The notes beneath the pieces are model-generated. The model did no database searches. It was not told where the DNA came from and saw only the letters and a list, made by a program, of their open reading frames with translations. Source: Ridgeia piscesae (taxonomy: Eukaryota > Annelida > Polychaeta > Sabellida > Siboglinidae). From it: 64,000 nucleotides of DNA. This document shows, piece after piece, positions 14,777 to 27,904 of the stretch (the first letter of the stretch is position 1; every line of letters begins with the position of its first letter). The stretch spans positions 125,001-189,000 of the forward strand of contig JAODUO010000571.1 of assembly GCA_025642075.2 (NCBI GenBank). Reading direction: 5' to 3'. Made by a program: the position numbers and the translations under genes.

Positions 14777-16249
14777 CGAATTAATGTTACGCTTCAATGT
14801 TTGCTTAAAAGGATCGTAACACAAACGTGTTATAAATAATGTATGTTGCATAATACGCGTATGGTTTGTAGCATACTAGAGCCGCATAGCATACATACTC
14901 CGGACAAGCACACGACTTCATTATAATGTTCCCCAGTGCATTACAAGTTATGATGTTCTTCGTCATACACTTGGTCAAAACGGTGTGTAAAATGACAGGA
15001 GTGATAACATTATTGAAAATTGGAAACGTTCCGAGCAGCGTGGTGTACAATATGTTCCGTTTATCATCTTCCACAGTGTAACTAACATATAAATACCTTC
15101 AGAGAGCCACATGAGGAAATCTTCGTGTATTGAGGTTGCACTACCTTGGAGTTGGTACTAGCAGCGAACGTACGTTGTGTGAAGGCTGTATGCTATCGTG
15201 CAGGCAACTATGTCATTCGATAATCTCGCGTGATGTCCAGACAAACGACAATGTAGTTTTTTTAAACTAACATCTGAGCTACCAACAAACGTAGGACTTC
15301 GCGTTTGTAAAGCTATTTTGATTTTTTTTCGAATCCGTGTTTACACATGTAGATATGGCGACGCTATTTCGTTTCGCCATGACGTAAACGGTACCGGAAA
15401 TTACGTCATCACAAAGGTTAACTTTCTGCTAGCGTTCATGGACCTTGTGCACTGTAGCGAGGGAATTCCCTCCGCATTGCATTGTGGATATTTTGTACTC
15501 GTCAACATTTTTTTGGCCGCCATTATCCCATGTTAAAAGGCCCGAGTTTTTCGGGTTTCTCGCGAGATCTGGCTGTATCACAAACTGGCTATATAACAAA
15601 AATAGTAATGAAAAAACTTCACGGCCCATAATCGAAGTGTGTGAATCCGTCATCAAAGAGCGTCGCAACTTATTATGCCATACTATTTGACAACAAGATT
15701 CTCGTTGAAGTCAACTTGGGAAGTCAGGCGTCTGCCGCCAGGTTTGACAGTAGCGTCTTCATCTTCTAGTAGGTACTGTCGATTTTGTGTGCAGCTGCGT
15801 TTGCCATATGTCTTAGTTGTTATAATGATATGATCAACTTGATATGTAGAACCTAATTGTAGGTAATTGTATAGAAATGTGTCGCTTAGGGCAGTTTTCT
15901 AAAGTATAATTGTAGTTATATCATGTTCCGAAGCCTAGGCTAAGCCTAAGCACAAGGCCCACAAGTACACAATCGTAATCATGGTGTAAAGGCAGCTTCA
16001 ACAGATATGATGATAAATATGGCCCATGTGAAATTATTTGTGTAAATGTATTTGTTATAAATTATTGAATCAAAGTTTTGCTTATTATCATGTTGATTTC
16101 ACATTTCATTGTAATGACACACGGAAATCTTCTGCCAGGTCAAATATTCGTTTCATTTACTATTATTCAAGGGCACATAACACGCACGGTTTTTGACACA
16201 GGTGTTTCGAGATTCAGAATTCGTCAATTTAACAATTATTGTAGGTACT

Positions 16250-16250
<1 letters not shown>
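14773..16250. other. spacer without recognised gene
   Basis: Short open frames only, none resembling a family I know. It ends in a (TA)n tract at 16252-16292 that abuts the next transposon. Confidence 0.5.
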
Positions 16251-16292
<42 letters not shown>

Positions 16293-16296
<4 letters not shown>

Positions 16297-18212
16297 CAGT
16301 GATATTGCGAAACCAGTGATTTCGCGAAATCACTGACATTTTTAGTTAGTTCGCGAAATCACTGATTCACTCGGGATTTTCATGAAATCCCTAATTTATT
16401 CAGAGATTTCAGGAAATCACTGATTTGATGGTGTGTATATTTCACTGTCTTACTAAAGTATGTTTAGAGAATTTGTGTAATGGACGTGCAAGTACAATGA
16501 GGCCCTACGAATCAAGAGCACTGTGCCAGTGTGTATTTATAGGAAGGACATAGGCATATCACTTTGGTCCAGTGACAAACACACACATCTTAGTATTTCA
16601 TTTGCAGTCTCTTTGCCTCATTTAATTACAAATAGTTGTGTGATTTCACATGATAATTAATATAACAGTCACAGTTATCTGAGGCTATCACAGAGCAAAG
16701 GTATGTCCAAATGCAAGAAATGCAATGCAAAATACAAAGCATCATTGGTTAAGGGACCGGTCAGATTTTATTTCTGGGGGGAGGCGGAAAATATGTTACC
16801 CGATAACGACAAAAAAATTATTAATCCTGCCCATCTTCATACTAGATGTGGTTAAAATGTTATAAGGGAGCGTCCAGAATTTATGGGTGCAGGGTGGTGG
16901 GATTTTTTTGCGGAAAGTGCTGTACACTATGTGTCACAACAAGCAGCTGACTTTATATTTAGGGCGTGTAAGTCTCGCGCGCGAAAACGAGGCTGGGGGC
17001 AGTTGGGGGCAGGAAATCCATATTCTCCATGTTAACATATAGGACTTTGTTTTGTTTTTGATTGTAATAATCGAACTGTTCCCAAATAGCGTGTTTCATG
17101 TATATTGTCCGAAGGATTATTACAAGCAGAATCAATGAAACACTTTGCCGGTGATAATGATCACGGAAATTATTAATTTTAATCGATTATTATGGTGGTT
17201 GCCATGGCATTAGCGGCAAGTACTTGTGTTTGGCGATCTTGACTAACAATGAAGAGTGCCATTTTTCGCGCAGTACAACCTGTTTAGGGCAAACGTATAC
17301 ATGTGTTCTGAATATGTGCATTTAGACAACTTGTCAGACATAAGTGCTTATCGAAACTGCAACGTACAGGAATGGAAAAGAAACATACGGCCCAAAATCG
17401 TGTTTATTATCTGCACTACGTAAATCGCTATATGTCTATGATAGTGTAGCAAACTCAATATTAAATCTGACATTTAACATAAGAAAGGTATGACACAAGA
17501 TAGTTAAGACCTGATTTTCCTAGTATTCATCAGTCGGAATCTGCAACTGTCATCCATCATTAGAATATTATTCTTGTGTCCAGTCCCCAATCAGCTCCAT
17601 TCGCGCGGAGTCTCGCCATGTATCGTGACCCACTTACAGGCCCTATATATGCGTGAACCCGCAAGCTGATGACCTTTCTATTGGTGGTTGGCCTTTACGG
17701 AAGGGTATACATAAGGTCAAGCTTTAAGTTAATTGCTCATCAAGCTACTGTGTCACGCTACTGTGAAATCCATTACATGTAATTTGGTTAGATAGTATTT
17801 CATCTTGTTACAGAATGTTTAGTTGTGTTGTTGTTGTTACTAATATTGATATCCTGTCAAAGAACATGTTCAGTTGAGGCTTCATATGAATGCTGAGCAA
17901 ATAAATGCTTCATATTAAGATGTGGCTTCTTTAATGGCACAAAGAGGGTCACACAAAGCCAGGATGTGGCTTCAGTTAATAATGGGTCAGCATTTCAAAG
18001 CATCGTCTCAAGATGAGATGTCCTACATAAACAAGTGTGATGGATTGACTGCAGCTAATCTACAAGATGACATGGGCATTGGTGATTTCATGAAATACCT
18101 GGACTCCTTTTTAAGTGATTTCCTGAAATCACTGAACAAAATTGGGATTTCATGAAACTCCTGAGTGAATCAGTGATTTCGCGAAATAAATGGTTTCGCA
18201 ATATCACTGTAA
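16293..18212. mobile_element. 1.9-kb DNA transposon with palindrome-rich TIRs
   Basis: Left end (16293-16435) and right end (about 18080-18212) are inverted copies starting TTACAGTGATATTGCGAAAC. Each TIR is itself a chain of short palindromes of the type AGTGATTTCGCGAAATCACT, some with ATG or AGG in place of GCG at the centre. The interior holds one short frame (17922-18155) that runs into the right TIR and has no family match I recognise, so it is probably non-autonomous. No clear target duplication; the left flank is (TA)n. Confidence 0.8.
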
Positions 18213-18602
18213 CATATGCATCATTGCAACATTTTGACTGTGAAACGGCAAAGTTGTAAAACATTCATAAACGCTATTCGCGAAGTGGCGACTGGGAAAC
18301 GCTTTTTGTTAGTTGTCTATTGTTTCTGGCAAATGTGTGCCAATATATGTTAACAATACTGCTACACTTGCATTGCATGTATATTCCTATATTTTCATGC
18401 TTCGGAATTTTTCCGAATACATACTTTCTGTTGGCATGGGGTTCACTCATTAATAATTACTGCTGAATATGTGTAAGATAACCAGTGTAATTTCGGTTTT
18501 GTTATGTGTTTGTTTCTTTTATTTATGTATTGATGTATATAACCGCACAATGTTGAAATTGTAAACAAAACATATTTATTTTTGGACATTTCATTCGAAC
18601 AG

Positions 18603-18756
18603 GTTAGTGACGCCGCTGCAAATACATTGGCTAACTTGTCAAGGCCTGTAAGCGCCGTGCATTTATATAGCCACAACCTAGAGGTCGACATGCACAACCA
18701 TGATAGATTACAGACTATGACAGAAGACGACCAAATCTACGCCTCCACAGATACCG
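18603..18756 (+). CDS. PIF1-like helicase exon A
   Basis: 154 nt, acceptor CATTCGAACAG, donor CCG|GTATTT. Encodes 51 codons with HLYSHNLEVDMHNHDRL, the segment before motif V in Pif1-like proteins, and ends ASTDT plus one base. Confidence 0.72.
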
Positions 18757-18861
18757 GTATTTTGTTTGTTTGTCAATATATTTAATGTGTAGTTTCATCA
18801 GCGAACACTTTTTGTTACCTTTAAGTACAATCACATACACGAGTGACGACTGATGTTGTAG

Positions 18862-18921
18862 CAACCCGCCAGCAAATACCGCTGATACTGGCGTTCGCTA
18901 TGACAATACACAAATGTCAAG
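18862..18921 (+). CDS. PIF1-like helicase exon B
   Basis: 60 nt after acceptor TTGTAG. Encodes ATRQQIPLILAFAMTIHKCQ with the TIHK.QG box of Pif1/RecD2-type helicases. The intron that follows starts GCAAGT, a non-canonical GC donor. Confidence 0.8.
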
Positions 18922-19242
18922 GCAAGTAACTATGTTAACAATGTTCAAAGTCGTTTGTTTTAGTGTTGTAATAAAAAAATTATTTGTGCAACATAAATTA
19001 TAGCTTGTATGCATGTAGTCATGTCTGTTCGTCTATCTGTCTGTTTGTGTTTCTATCTGTGTATCCCAGTTTCTCTGTCTCTATCTCTCTTCCCTATACA
19101 TCACTCCATCTATTCCATGCTATCTAGCTCACCTCTCCTTCCCTCCCACCCTCCCTTCCTACCTCTATCTCGCGCTGTCCTGTCTCTCTGTCAGGTCTCT
19201 CTATTTTCGACATGTAATAATAGGTGGTAGTGTTTTATTCAG

Positions 19243-19440
19243 GATTAACACTACGGAGAGTTGTTGTGCACGCGACAAGGTGTTCGCGCCTGGACAACTT
19301 GGGGTCGCCACAAGTCGTGTAAAATCTGACAATGACCTGCAAGTTCTAGAAGAAGTAGGTTTACGACATAGCAGAAGAGACAACAGCAGAAACAACAATC
19401 GACGGTGGAGACACCAACTATTGGTTAACAGACGACATGG
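19243..19440 (+). pseudogene. PIF1-like helicase exon C, frameshifted
   Basis: After acceptor TTTATTCAG the frame set by exon B gives LTLRRVVVHATR, then needs a shift of one base to continue as VFAPGQLGVATSRVKSDNDLQVLEE. The FxPGQ..VA.SRV box is the Pif1 motif VI. The limit at a GTGAGT near 19446 is a guess. Confidence 0.7.
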
Positions 19441-19769
19441 ATGCCGGTGAGTTGCGTCATTGATCTACCCCTGTGGACCAGCCCTGCTGCAATACACATG
19501 CATACTTATGCATGTGTAACGTATTTTGCAAATGGAACAAATCATCCAAACATACTTCCTTTTCAGTGTTTGCTTAATCGCTTAAGAAATAACTTAATCA
19601 CTTATGATGTTATCATACATGCAATGAACCTGCCTGTTTATTCATTTCAGTCTGACTCGGTGCAACATATTTTACTTGCAATTACCGAAACAATGCCTAA
19701 AGAGACTCATAACCAACAACAACGGCATGCAGCATTTTTACAATTTGATAAACAGACACTCTACACCTA

Positions 19770-20179
<410 letters not shown>

Positions 20180-20512
20180 TTTCGCAAAACACATCCAAAA
20201 CCAAAATTGAAACAAAGCACCGGACAGAATTCACATAGTCATACAATGACTTCTTTAAGGTAAGTGAGGCATGAATGTTATAATATGAGTAACTATTTGC
20301 ATCTAAGAAACTTACTTCGGTTATTCTCAAAGCATTGTTTCTGGATCTTGGACTATTTCTCATAACGGAATACTGTAGAAATGTTGATTACTATGCATGC
20401 AAGAACACTGATAATTAATTTTTTTCATACAAAGTATGCTTAATACAATATATATGATGACAATGTTGATGTCACGTCGGTTTCCTGTACTTTTCATGAC
20501 AACATAGAGGTA

Positions 20513-20709
20513 ATGGTATTTCGTGTTAAGGTGTGTGTGACAAAGCACAGGAAGACATTATGTGGCCACAGCAGCACACAACATCAGCATGCGGCAGCGG
20601 CGTATGTCTTGAACGAGGCCCGCGAGTACATCCTTGCTGACAGCCCAGGACCTGACCGACCTACACCATCTCCCACACAGTGCACCGTCACAGAGGCAGG
20701 TCTTGGGTA
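20513..20709 (+). other. possible exon, unrecognised
   Basis: Open frame beginning after AACATAGAG and ending before GGGTAATT, with Ala/Pro/Thr-rich composition (VLNEAREYILADSPGP). It lies between the helicase exons and another open region on the same strand, so it could belong to the same gene, but I recognise no domain. Confidence 0.25.
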
Positions 20710-20991
20710 ATTACGATACTTAGGTGGTCGATGTGTCGCCATGTCGAAGCATGCGACTGTCACTCGGCTGCGAAGGCACATGTACAAGAGGATGGACTTG
20801 TACAGTGAGAAGAAATAAAAAATACACTTGCTGTGTAAGCTATTACAAAGTGAATGTGAAATTTAAAAGAAACGCAATTCCATCATCACTCACAATGACA
20901 GACACCAAACTGAAAATCAATACATTAAAACATTTGTGTCATGTTACTGTATTAATGAAATATTATTTTATAATTTGAACTGTAGGCAATT

Positions 20992-21463
20992 TTGTTTGAA
21001 CATTGCCTTTGTATGTACTGGGTCAATAAACATTTCCAATTCAGCCGATCACTAGTCAACATAAGCGCTGAAGCACATTCTCGAACTGTTGCACAATTCC
21101 GTGTGTCCTTTGCAAGGACAATATGCTCTCGCTTAACACGGAGCCAGTGTGCTCAATGTTGTGAAATCACATATATTGTCAGATACTAATATACAACAAC
21201 AATTTCCAAAGTGTTTTTCCAAAGATGATGACACTAATATCATTAACGTACTTTACCATGACTGTGTCAATCCCTATTTAGCTGTCAGCAGTAACCAGTT
21301 CAGAAAATCACTTGTTCACAATATGCGATCAAAAAAGCCGAGCAGCACACAGAGTCGACATTGCGAGGCCAAAACAACATCTGGTAATGAAAGCGAGGCC
21401 AAAAAGCAAAAAAAGGATGGCCAACAACTGCGGCATGTGCGGAGGGCGCTACAACAAGTCTAA
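20992..21463 (+). other. coding-like region, unrecognised
   Basis: Two overlapping frames, 20992-21189 and 21149-21463, that look like one protein broken by a frameshift. The second ends in a basic Lys/Ser-rich tail (SEAKKQKKDGQQL). No family match. Position suggests the 3' part of the helicase-containing unit, but this is inference. Confidence 0.3.
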
Positions 21464-21894
21464 ATATTACTACATTACATATGTATTATTACATGTTCAT
21501 ATACGAATGGTACATATACTATTTACAAAGCATACATTTGCTGCTGCGTACACATTCGTCAAGTAATCATTTGCTCTTTTAATTTTCCCTTCCCCTTCGG
21601 CATAGTTTACATACAACCTACAAAACATATTTATACAGGCAATACGTATACACGAATTGACAATTATGTTACAATGAATATCGTAAAGTACTATACACCG
21701 TATGGCATACCTCAACGGCCATCTGTTCTACTGTGCTATGATGCGTGCACATTGCCTATTGTACTGTTTCATGCACAATACATTTCATTATTTCACAATT
21801 GCATTTCCACACGTGCACATATATCACTCACCAATACGCTAGTTCTTCCATTGTCACACAAACCAGCGGTCGAAAAAAAACATCTTTAACCGCC

Positions 21895-22440
21895 TGGTTT
21901 GTAGCTGTGGCAGCGTTGTAGCGTTTACATTTTTTCCGGGCGTTATAAACTATCCGAGGTGACGTTTCTACGCATGCGCTGTAAATGTCAACTCGTCAAA
22001 ATGCAGCAAAACGCAAAAGCATTTATGGTATAATTATCACGGGCTGTTCATTAGGACGTATATAACCTTTCTGCAATGTTATTTGTCGCAAATTAACATG
22101 GGGAAAACACGTTTTAAAATGTTTTGATAGCAAGTGCAAATCAGTTGCCTGCAATGCGCCATAATCCGTGACAGTAATTAAAACAGACGTACTATTTTAA
22201 AGTATTTAACGAAATGTTAAGCAACTCTTCACAGTAATCACCATTGGAGAGTTAACGAACAGCCCGTGGTATTTATATGATAAATGCTTTGCGTTTCGCT
22301 GCACATTGATGGGTTTACGTGTATCGCGCATTGCGCAGAAACGTAACCCGGATAGTTTATAACGCCTGGAAAAATGTAAGCGCGACAGCGTCTCGAGTGC
22401 ACGCGACAACATTTACGTAGGAGGCGAATATTTCCGAAAT
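21895..22440. mobile_element. foldback/MITE-like element
   Basis: About 200-bp arms (21895-22100 and 22200-22440) are inverted copies. Both contain GGCGTTATAAACTATCCG, a GCAAAACGCAAAGCATTTAT-like stretch and CACGGGCTGTTC. No coding capacity. The right arm recurs alone at 25430-25690. Confidence 0.75.
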
Positions 22441-22449
22441 CTGCTGGGT

Positions 22450-24390
22450 GTCGCAAGAGGTCACGGGTTCACATCAGGATTCTTTTGCAGAATTCACCGG
22501 TTTGCGTTTGCAGTTGTTAAGTTTTTGTTGTTGTAAACAAATATGAGTTAATTTGTAACTAAAATTAGCTGCTGTTACGACATCAATTGGACACTTTATT
22601 TGTGATCATGATACACGCAGTCTGCATTACATTTAGAACGGAGCAGTTTTGATGTTAAAACTAGAAGGTGAGCGACTGGCTTGCGATGGACGCCAGTGTG
22701 AGTGTTTCAAACTCTTCTATTTATATATTATAGGGATAGGACCTAGTATACTCGTAAACGACTCGATCGCACGTGGCTCTAGCCATCCCATCCATGGTTG
22801 GAATTTCATCGAGGCATGTGTTTGTAATGCGCTGCGGGATGTTGTCCGTGATCTATGTTGCCAAGGACGTTGAGTGGAAGTGTTCACCCCAGGCTAAGAC
22901 GGGCGGGGTATACTTAGATAGATAGGCTGGACTCTCGATAAGCCAAATGGCTTCCTAGTCCACCTGCCATCTAGAGTTGAATCTCTAGGTGGCAATCTTG
23001 TTAAATCTTGTTAAATATCGGTGAAATCTAGCTTAATTTTGGTCAAATTTTAAAAATAAAACGACGTAAATAAAGCTCAACATACCACCAAGTTGGAGCC
23101 GCCATGCGATGACGTCAATCATAAAAATGCGCGCGAATCAGAGTTAAAACAAAACGGTACCCAGATCCAAGTAAAAGAAACGACGCTGCAGGTATGCGGA
23201 TTTGCGCGCACGCAAAATCACCGCCGCAGCCGATTTTTTTGAAGTGCCTATATCAACTGTAGTTTATGTGACAGTGGACAAGGTATTTTTAAATGTTGCC
23301 ATATTATTGCATTTTCATAAATACTTAAAACAAATTATCCATAATATTACTTATGATCTACACTGTGAAAATATAGAATTGTTATGAAGTTTTTATTTAT
23401 TATTTATTAAAAAAGACCTGTTGTTGGAAATTAAGTTGTTTGCATAACACATTTTCCAAAAATAGATTGCCATAGTTAGTTCAGATGTAAAACTACATTT
23501 GCAACAGTTCTCATGTTTACATGGAATAAGTGAGAGAAAAAACAAACTAAAAATCGTGCATATTAAATATAACAAAGGCATACATGTAAAGGTGGTAACA
23601 GCAATGTTTTTTCTAAGCTAGGATCTGCAATGCAATTGATACAGCTTTTATATAACGAATGGTAAAACTATGTGTGCATTATTCAGTTATACATTACTCA
23701 AGAATGCTTGTGAATTTATGTTGAGTTATCATAATGAATGCATGTTTTCAGAAACTGTATAACACTGTAAATCATTGTAAGATGTACACAAAAAGTTATT
23801 TTAATGTATTCATAGTTTTTGCGATATGAACCTTGTCATTTTGGATACAGCTAAGTTCCATTTAGAGTGATTTGTGTGTATTTGTGTGCATTACACTGTA
23901 TTCCCAGTCAGTGCAGTTCAGTTTGTTACAAGAAAGAAAATACTGTAGTGTGCTTTTTACCTAAAACAGTTACAGTGTAATTACAAATGTGTTATTTTAA
24001 GTAAGTTTTATTAACAAATTCACCCATAAATTGTTATATCAGTCAGGGCTATGTCCAGATACATTATTTTATGTGTACTTGGTTACATACACTTGCTATA
24101 AATGTAACTGATTAATATTTTGAAATTATTCTATTCTGTAATAGATTTTTTTATTAATTTGAAAAAGATTATAATTAGTTAGTTTCCTAGCATGACATAC
24201 TTTATGTAAGCTGTGTTTTATATAAATGAAAATTGTAAACCATATGCATTATAACACACGTTAGCTAATGTTTAAAACCAACTTGATATCAGATCCAATG
24301 TGCTGTGTATATTCTGGTTAGTTATCTTTATTCTAGTGGGCTATCTTTATTCTGGTGGGCTGTATGTTTTGATGGGTTATTTTTATTCTG
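22450..24390. other. AT-rich spacer
   Basis: No gene recognised. A short frame at 22649-22873 has no family match; from 23400 on the sequence is AT-rich with weak ORFs only. Confidence 0.5.
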
Positions 24391-24399
24391 GTGGGCTGT

Positions 24400-24491
24400 G
24401 CTCTCTCTTGCTCTCTCTCTCACTTTCTCTCTCTTTCTCTCACGCTCTCTCTCTCCCTCTCTTGCACTTTCTCTCGCTCTCTCTCCTTTTT

Positions 24492-24553
<62 letters not shown>

Positions 24554-24590
24554 CTCTTGCTCTGTCTCTCCCTTCTCTTATCCACCAATC
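24400..24590. repeat. (CT)n microsatellite
   Basis: CT-rich tract, pure CTCTCT at about 24495-24550. The Ser/Leu and Arg/Glu frames over it are artefacts. Confidence 0.95.
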
Positions 24591-24599
24591 ACGTCTCTC

Positions 24600-25429
24600 T
24601 CTACCATCTCATCCAGTTCCTGTCTTGTAGCCAACCAAACATGACATATTAGATGGAAGACTCCAACTTTCCTAAAATAGCAGTCTTTGAAGTATGACAA
24701 CTCCCATGCCTTGATATCGCCACTGCAGTCTTCGGCACATTCTATGCTGACCTCAACAAGAATTATTACTGTTGCACTTAACTTGATGACCTGGTAGAAC
24801 TCTGATGCTGGTCATATGATGCTGCCAGCGAGAAATATTTTATCTGCATTCTTCTACAGCCCACATGTAGGTCTTATGTCTAAGTTGTCTGGGTTGCATA
24901 TTAATTCCTGTTTGTTTTGCAACCAAGGTGCACGCCATTTATGAAGAACGCATTAATATTCTATATACATTGATTATATATATATGGGTAATTATAAATC
25001 CAATAAAACAGTCATAAATGTATAGTTAAGAATTTGGTTTCTGCCACATATCGCTTTCTGCCTCACCATGATTGTACAGATGTATATCATATTAAATATA
25101 GTCAGAAACATGATGTTGTATACAAATGAACATTTACAAACTTGTTACAAAGTTATTTAAATGTATGACAAGGAATTTGTTTCTAAGGAATGGTGACTCA
25201 TTTGCTGTAGGTAACAAAGCAGGTATAGGTTTGTAAAAGGGCTTTGTATTCAGCCAAACATATATATACATACATATTTACACAATCCATATAACATAAT
25301 ACAATGTAAATGTATTATCTAATATCATTATAATACATACAAGTCAGGGCCCACTGACCACCTCAGGATTCCATGTCACTAGTTAAAAAGTTATATATCT
25401 CAAATTAAACAACGCCTCCAGCTTTTTGA
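24600..25429. other. AT-rich spacer
   Basis: No coding signal or known repeat recognised. Confidence 0.5.
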
Positions 25430-25690
25430 GACACATTTTCATAGCAAATGCAAAAATGTGACTTCCGGCCATGCGCCATAATTCATGAAAATTATTTAAA
25501 CAAACGCGACGTATAAATTGTATCAGATGACATTCAAAACAACTGTTCACATTGATCAGCACAGGAATGTTAACAAACAGCCCATGGTGTTTACTGTTTA
25601 TACATTGAATACTTTGCATTTTGTTGCACAATGATGATTTTGAACATGATGAGGCAGAAGGCGTATGTCACATGAAATAAATATAGTCTT
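25430..25690. mobile_element. solo arm of the foldback element
   Basis: Diverged copy of 22090-22330 in the same orientation: GCGCCATAATTCATGA, ATGTTAACAAACAGCCC(A/G)TGGT and CTTTGCATTTTGTTGCACA match in order. Confidence 0.7.
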
Positions 25691-26281
25691 AGGAATATTG
25701 TTTTTCACACAAAAATATTCACTTTGCTTGCATGCCAGTGATGAAATAAGTGGTTCTGATGTTGATATGTTGCTCAAAGATTTCAAAAATTGTTGGTGAA
25801 AACAGCATATCATGGTTCTGTATGGCAGAATTTCCAGAAACCAGTACCCACATGGATCTCTGCAGGTATTCATTTGTGTCTTCCGCTGTTCATTCATCAC
25901 CTTCTTTCTGATTTTTTAAAAGACTTCTGTGCATCACATTCTCATCCATAAATTTCACCAATGCTGGTTTGATACAATGAAAGGGTACTTAAGCAAAACT
26001 TCAGGTTTTTTATGAATATGTTCAGTATAAGCAAACTGTGGTAATATTATTTTGTTTTGTATGACCATCAGTACAATTATTACAATACAAATCACAATCC
26101 CCTTCTTGTCATATTTAAATCATATGAAGTGTAACAGTAGCTTCTTAGTAAAATTAAAAAGTAATAAGAGAAGTCCAAATAGTGATATATAATGCAGTCC
26201 CCAAAATTTTAAAAAAAATTGAGACATGGGGTATTCAGGTGAAATGCTGCTGGAATTCCACTATATAATATTATTTACTTA

Positions 26282-26593
26282 TTACATGTATATTTCAAAT
26301 TTGATTGATATATTTCTTGTCATACATATTAATGGTAAATTTTTTTGCAAATAATTATGTATTAGGGAATTTCTAGTTGTTGGGTCGAGAAAGGTATTTT
26401 CAATCAATGTATTTTCATAACACAAACCTCCCTTTCCTTCCTTGCCTGTGCATACATCTAAATCCATGAGATGTTTCCCCACTTGTGTTATGGCCATTAA
26501 TGCCAAGGGGCACTTGTAAGTTTCCATGTTGACTTTTTCCAAATGTCCCATGTGGGAATAAAAGTTGGCAAGATCTTCTGGTGTGATGTCCAA
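26282..26593 (-). other. 103-codon ORF, unrecognised, possibly transposon-derived
   Basis: Open frame ending LDPTTRNSLIHNYLQKNLPL and rich in charged residues in an AT-rich area. It lies next to the MULE-like fragment. No motif identified. Confidence 0.3.
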
Positions 26594-26879
26594 ACCAAAT
26601 TATATTAAATATAAAGGCACTCGTGGACATACATAAATTATTGTTTAAATAAAATAGCAGACAGTAATTTTACATTTAAACACGTTGAAGAAGATATCAT
26701 AAAGAGTATAACTAATTTAGCCAAAACAAGTAGCTTTAGAAGCCATGTCACAGCCCCCCCCCCACCTGTACTGTTTGCTCTGTCAGTATGCTGTGAATGA
26801 CTGGCCATGGTTTCTAGCTCCAGAATCCTAACTGGGTCTGGGCAGTTAGCTACTAAATCCATGTCTTTTATGTTTAACT

Positions 26880-27655
26880 GTTAGGTGTTTTACCATTATA
26901 GCTTCTTCTCTTTAAGGACTTTTTATTCCCGTTGTAGCTACTAATTAAGTTTGACAGTTGAACTAGTCCCTTTATAGCTACGTTTCTATTTCTCGATTTC
27001 ATAATGTAACAAGATAAGGGAGCATTAACTATTTCATCTCCATCCAGTTGATGTCCATGAGAGGTGGATGGCTTTGATGAAAGTGTGTCCCACTGAGAAA
27101 CTTCCACAACTGATAACTTTTAACAAATACTTTGTGGAGACACGGCTTGGTGATGATTCAAAGATCTCCATGGACATGTGGAATGTCTACACAAATGAGC
27201 AAACAACCATGTCGAGGGATGGAATTCCAAGGTCGCGAAAGTGTTGGGGAAACACCATCCCACATCTTCCAGTTCATGTTTGCTAAACATGATGCTGCCA
27301 TCCCACCAACATGACTTTCACTACTTTTTTTTAAATGCTATTCTGTACTCTGTACAAGTAATTTAAAAAATGTGTTTTGCACAGATGTTTTATGGTATAT
27401 TTTTCATTTCAATTAACTGGTAGTTACATTTATATATAATTCTTAGACTTTAAAATGCGTCCATCATTAAGACATTTCATGTAAAAATCTTACATTAATC
27501 TAAAATAGTTAATGCTCCTTCTTGTGTCCCCTCCTGAATTGTGTAATCAAATAAGTAGCTGTAACGGGACTAGTTTGCCTGCTAAACTTAACGAGTTGCT
27601 ATAATGGGAAAACATATAGCTGTAATGGGAAGTAGCTATAATGGACCTAGGCCAT
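26880..27655. mobile_element. small TIR element carrying MULE transposase piece
   Basis: Inverted repeats of about 50 bp at about 26900-26985 and 27545-27615 share an AACTAGTCCC core with AAGTTT, flanked by TAGCTATAA-like words. They enclose the transposase fragment at 27060-27300. Confidence 0.5.
27060..27300 (+). pseudogene. MULE-type transposase fragment
   Basis: Reads KYFVETRLGDDSK and WNVYTNEQTT in one frame, HVEGWNSKVAKVLGKHHP in the next, and HIFQFMFAKH in a third. This is the 'TNNHVEGWH...HPNIF.F' block found near the end of many Mutator/FLYWCH-type transposases. Two frameshifts within 80 bases make it dead. Confidence 0.65.
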
Positions 27656-27904
27656 TGAATTTTTTAAAGGGGGCATGTGAAATTCTTAAATGCATCATAT
27701 TTGTATTACATTCAGAAAACGTAAATTTTAAATCCAACATTAGAATGAAACAAAGAGATTCCTCTAAGGTCGCCTTTACGGTGATCAAGATTACATTCTA
27801 AAGTAATTGTACTCATACTCGAGTATGTTTGTTTTCTGAATACTCATACTCGTGCATTTTCATAGTAAACATATTCGTAGTCGATTACATTTTTTTTGGT
27901 AATC

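Larger units (their letters stand above)
18603..19440 (+). pseudogene. PIF1-like DNA helicase, 3' exons, apparently frameshifted
   Basis: Three exons encode the C-terminal helicase motifs of the Pif1 family (SF1B 5'-3' DNA helicases, including the helicase part of Helitron transposons). Exon A 18603-18756 has LSRPVSAVHLYSHNLEVDMHN; exon B 18862-18921 has RQQIPLILAFAMTIHKCQG (motif V region); exon C from 19243 has LTLRRVVVHA then, one frame over, VFAPGQLGVATSRVKS (motif VI). The A-B and B-C phases match. The B-C intron uses a GC donor (AAG|GCAAGT). The frame change near 19275-19285 implies a 1-nt indel, so this copy is probably dead unless it is a sequencing error. The N-terminal Walker motifs are not seen upstream. 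It may be host-derived or from a Helitron-like element. Confidence 0.75.
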
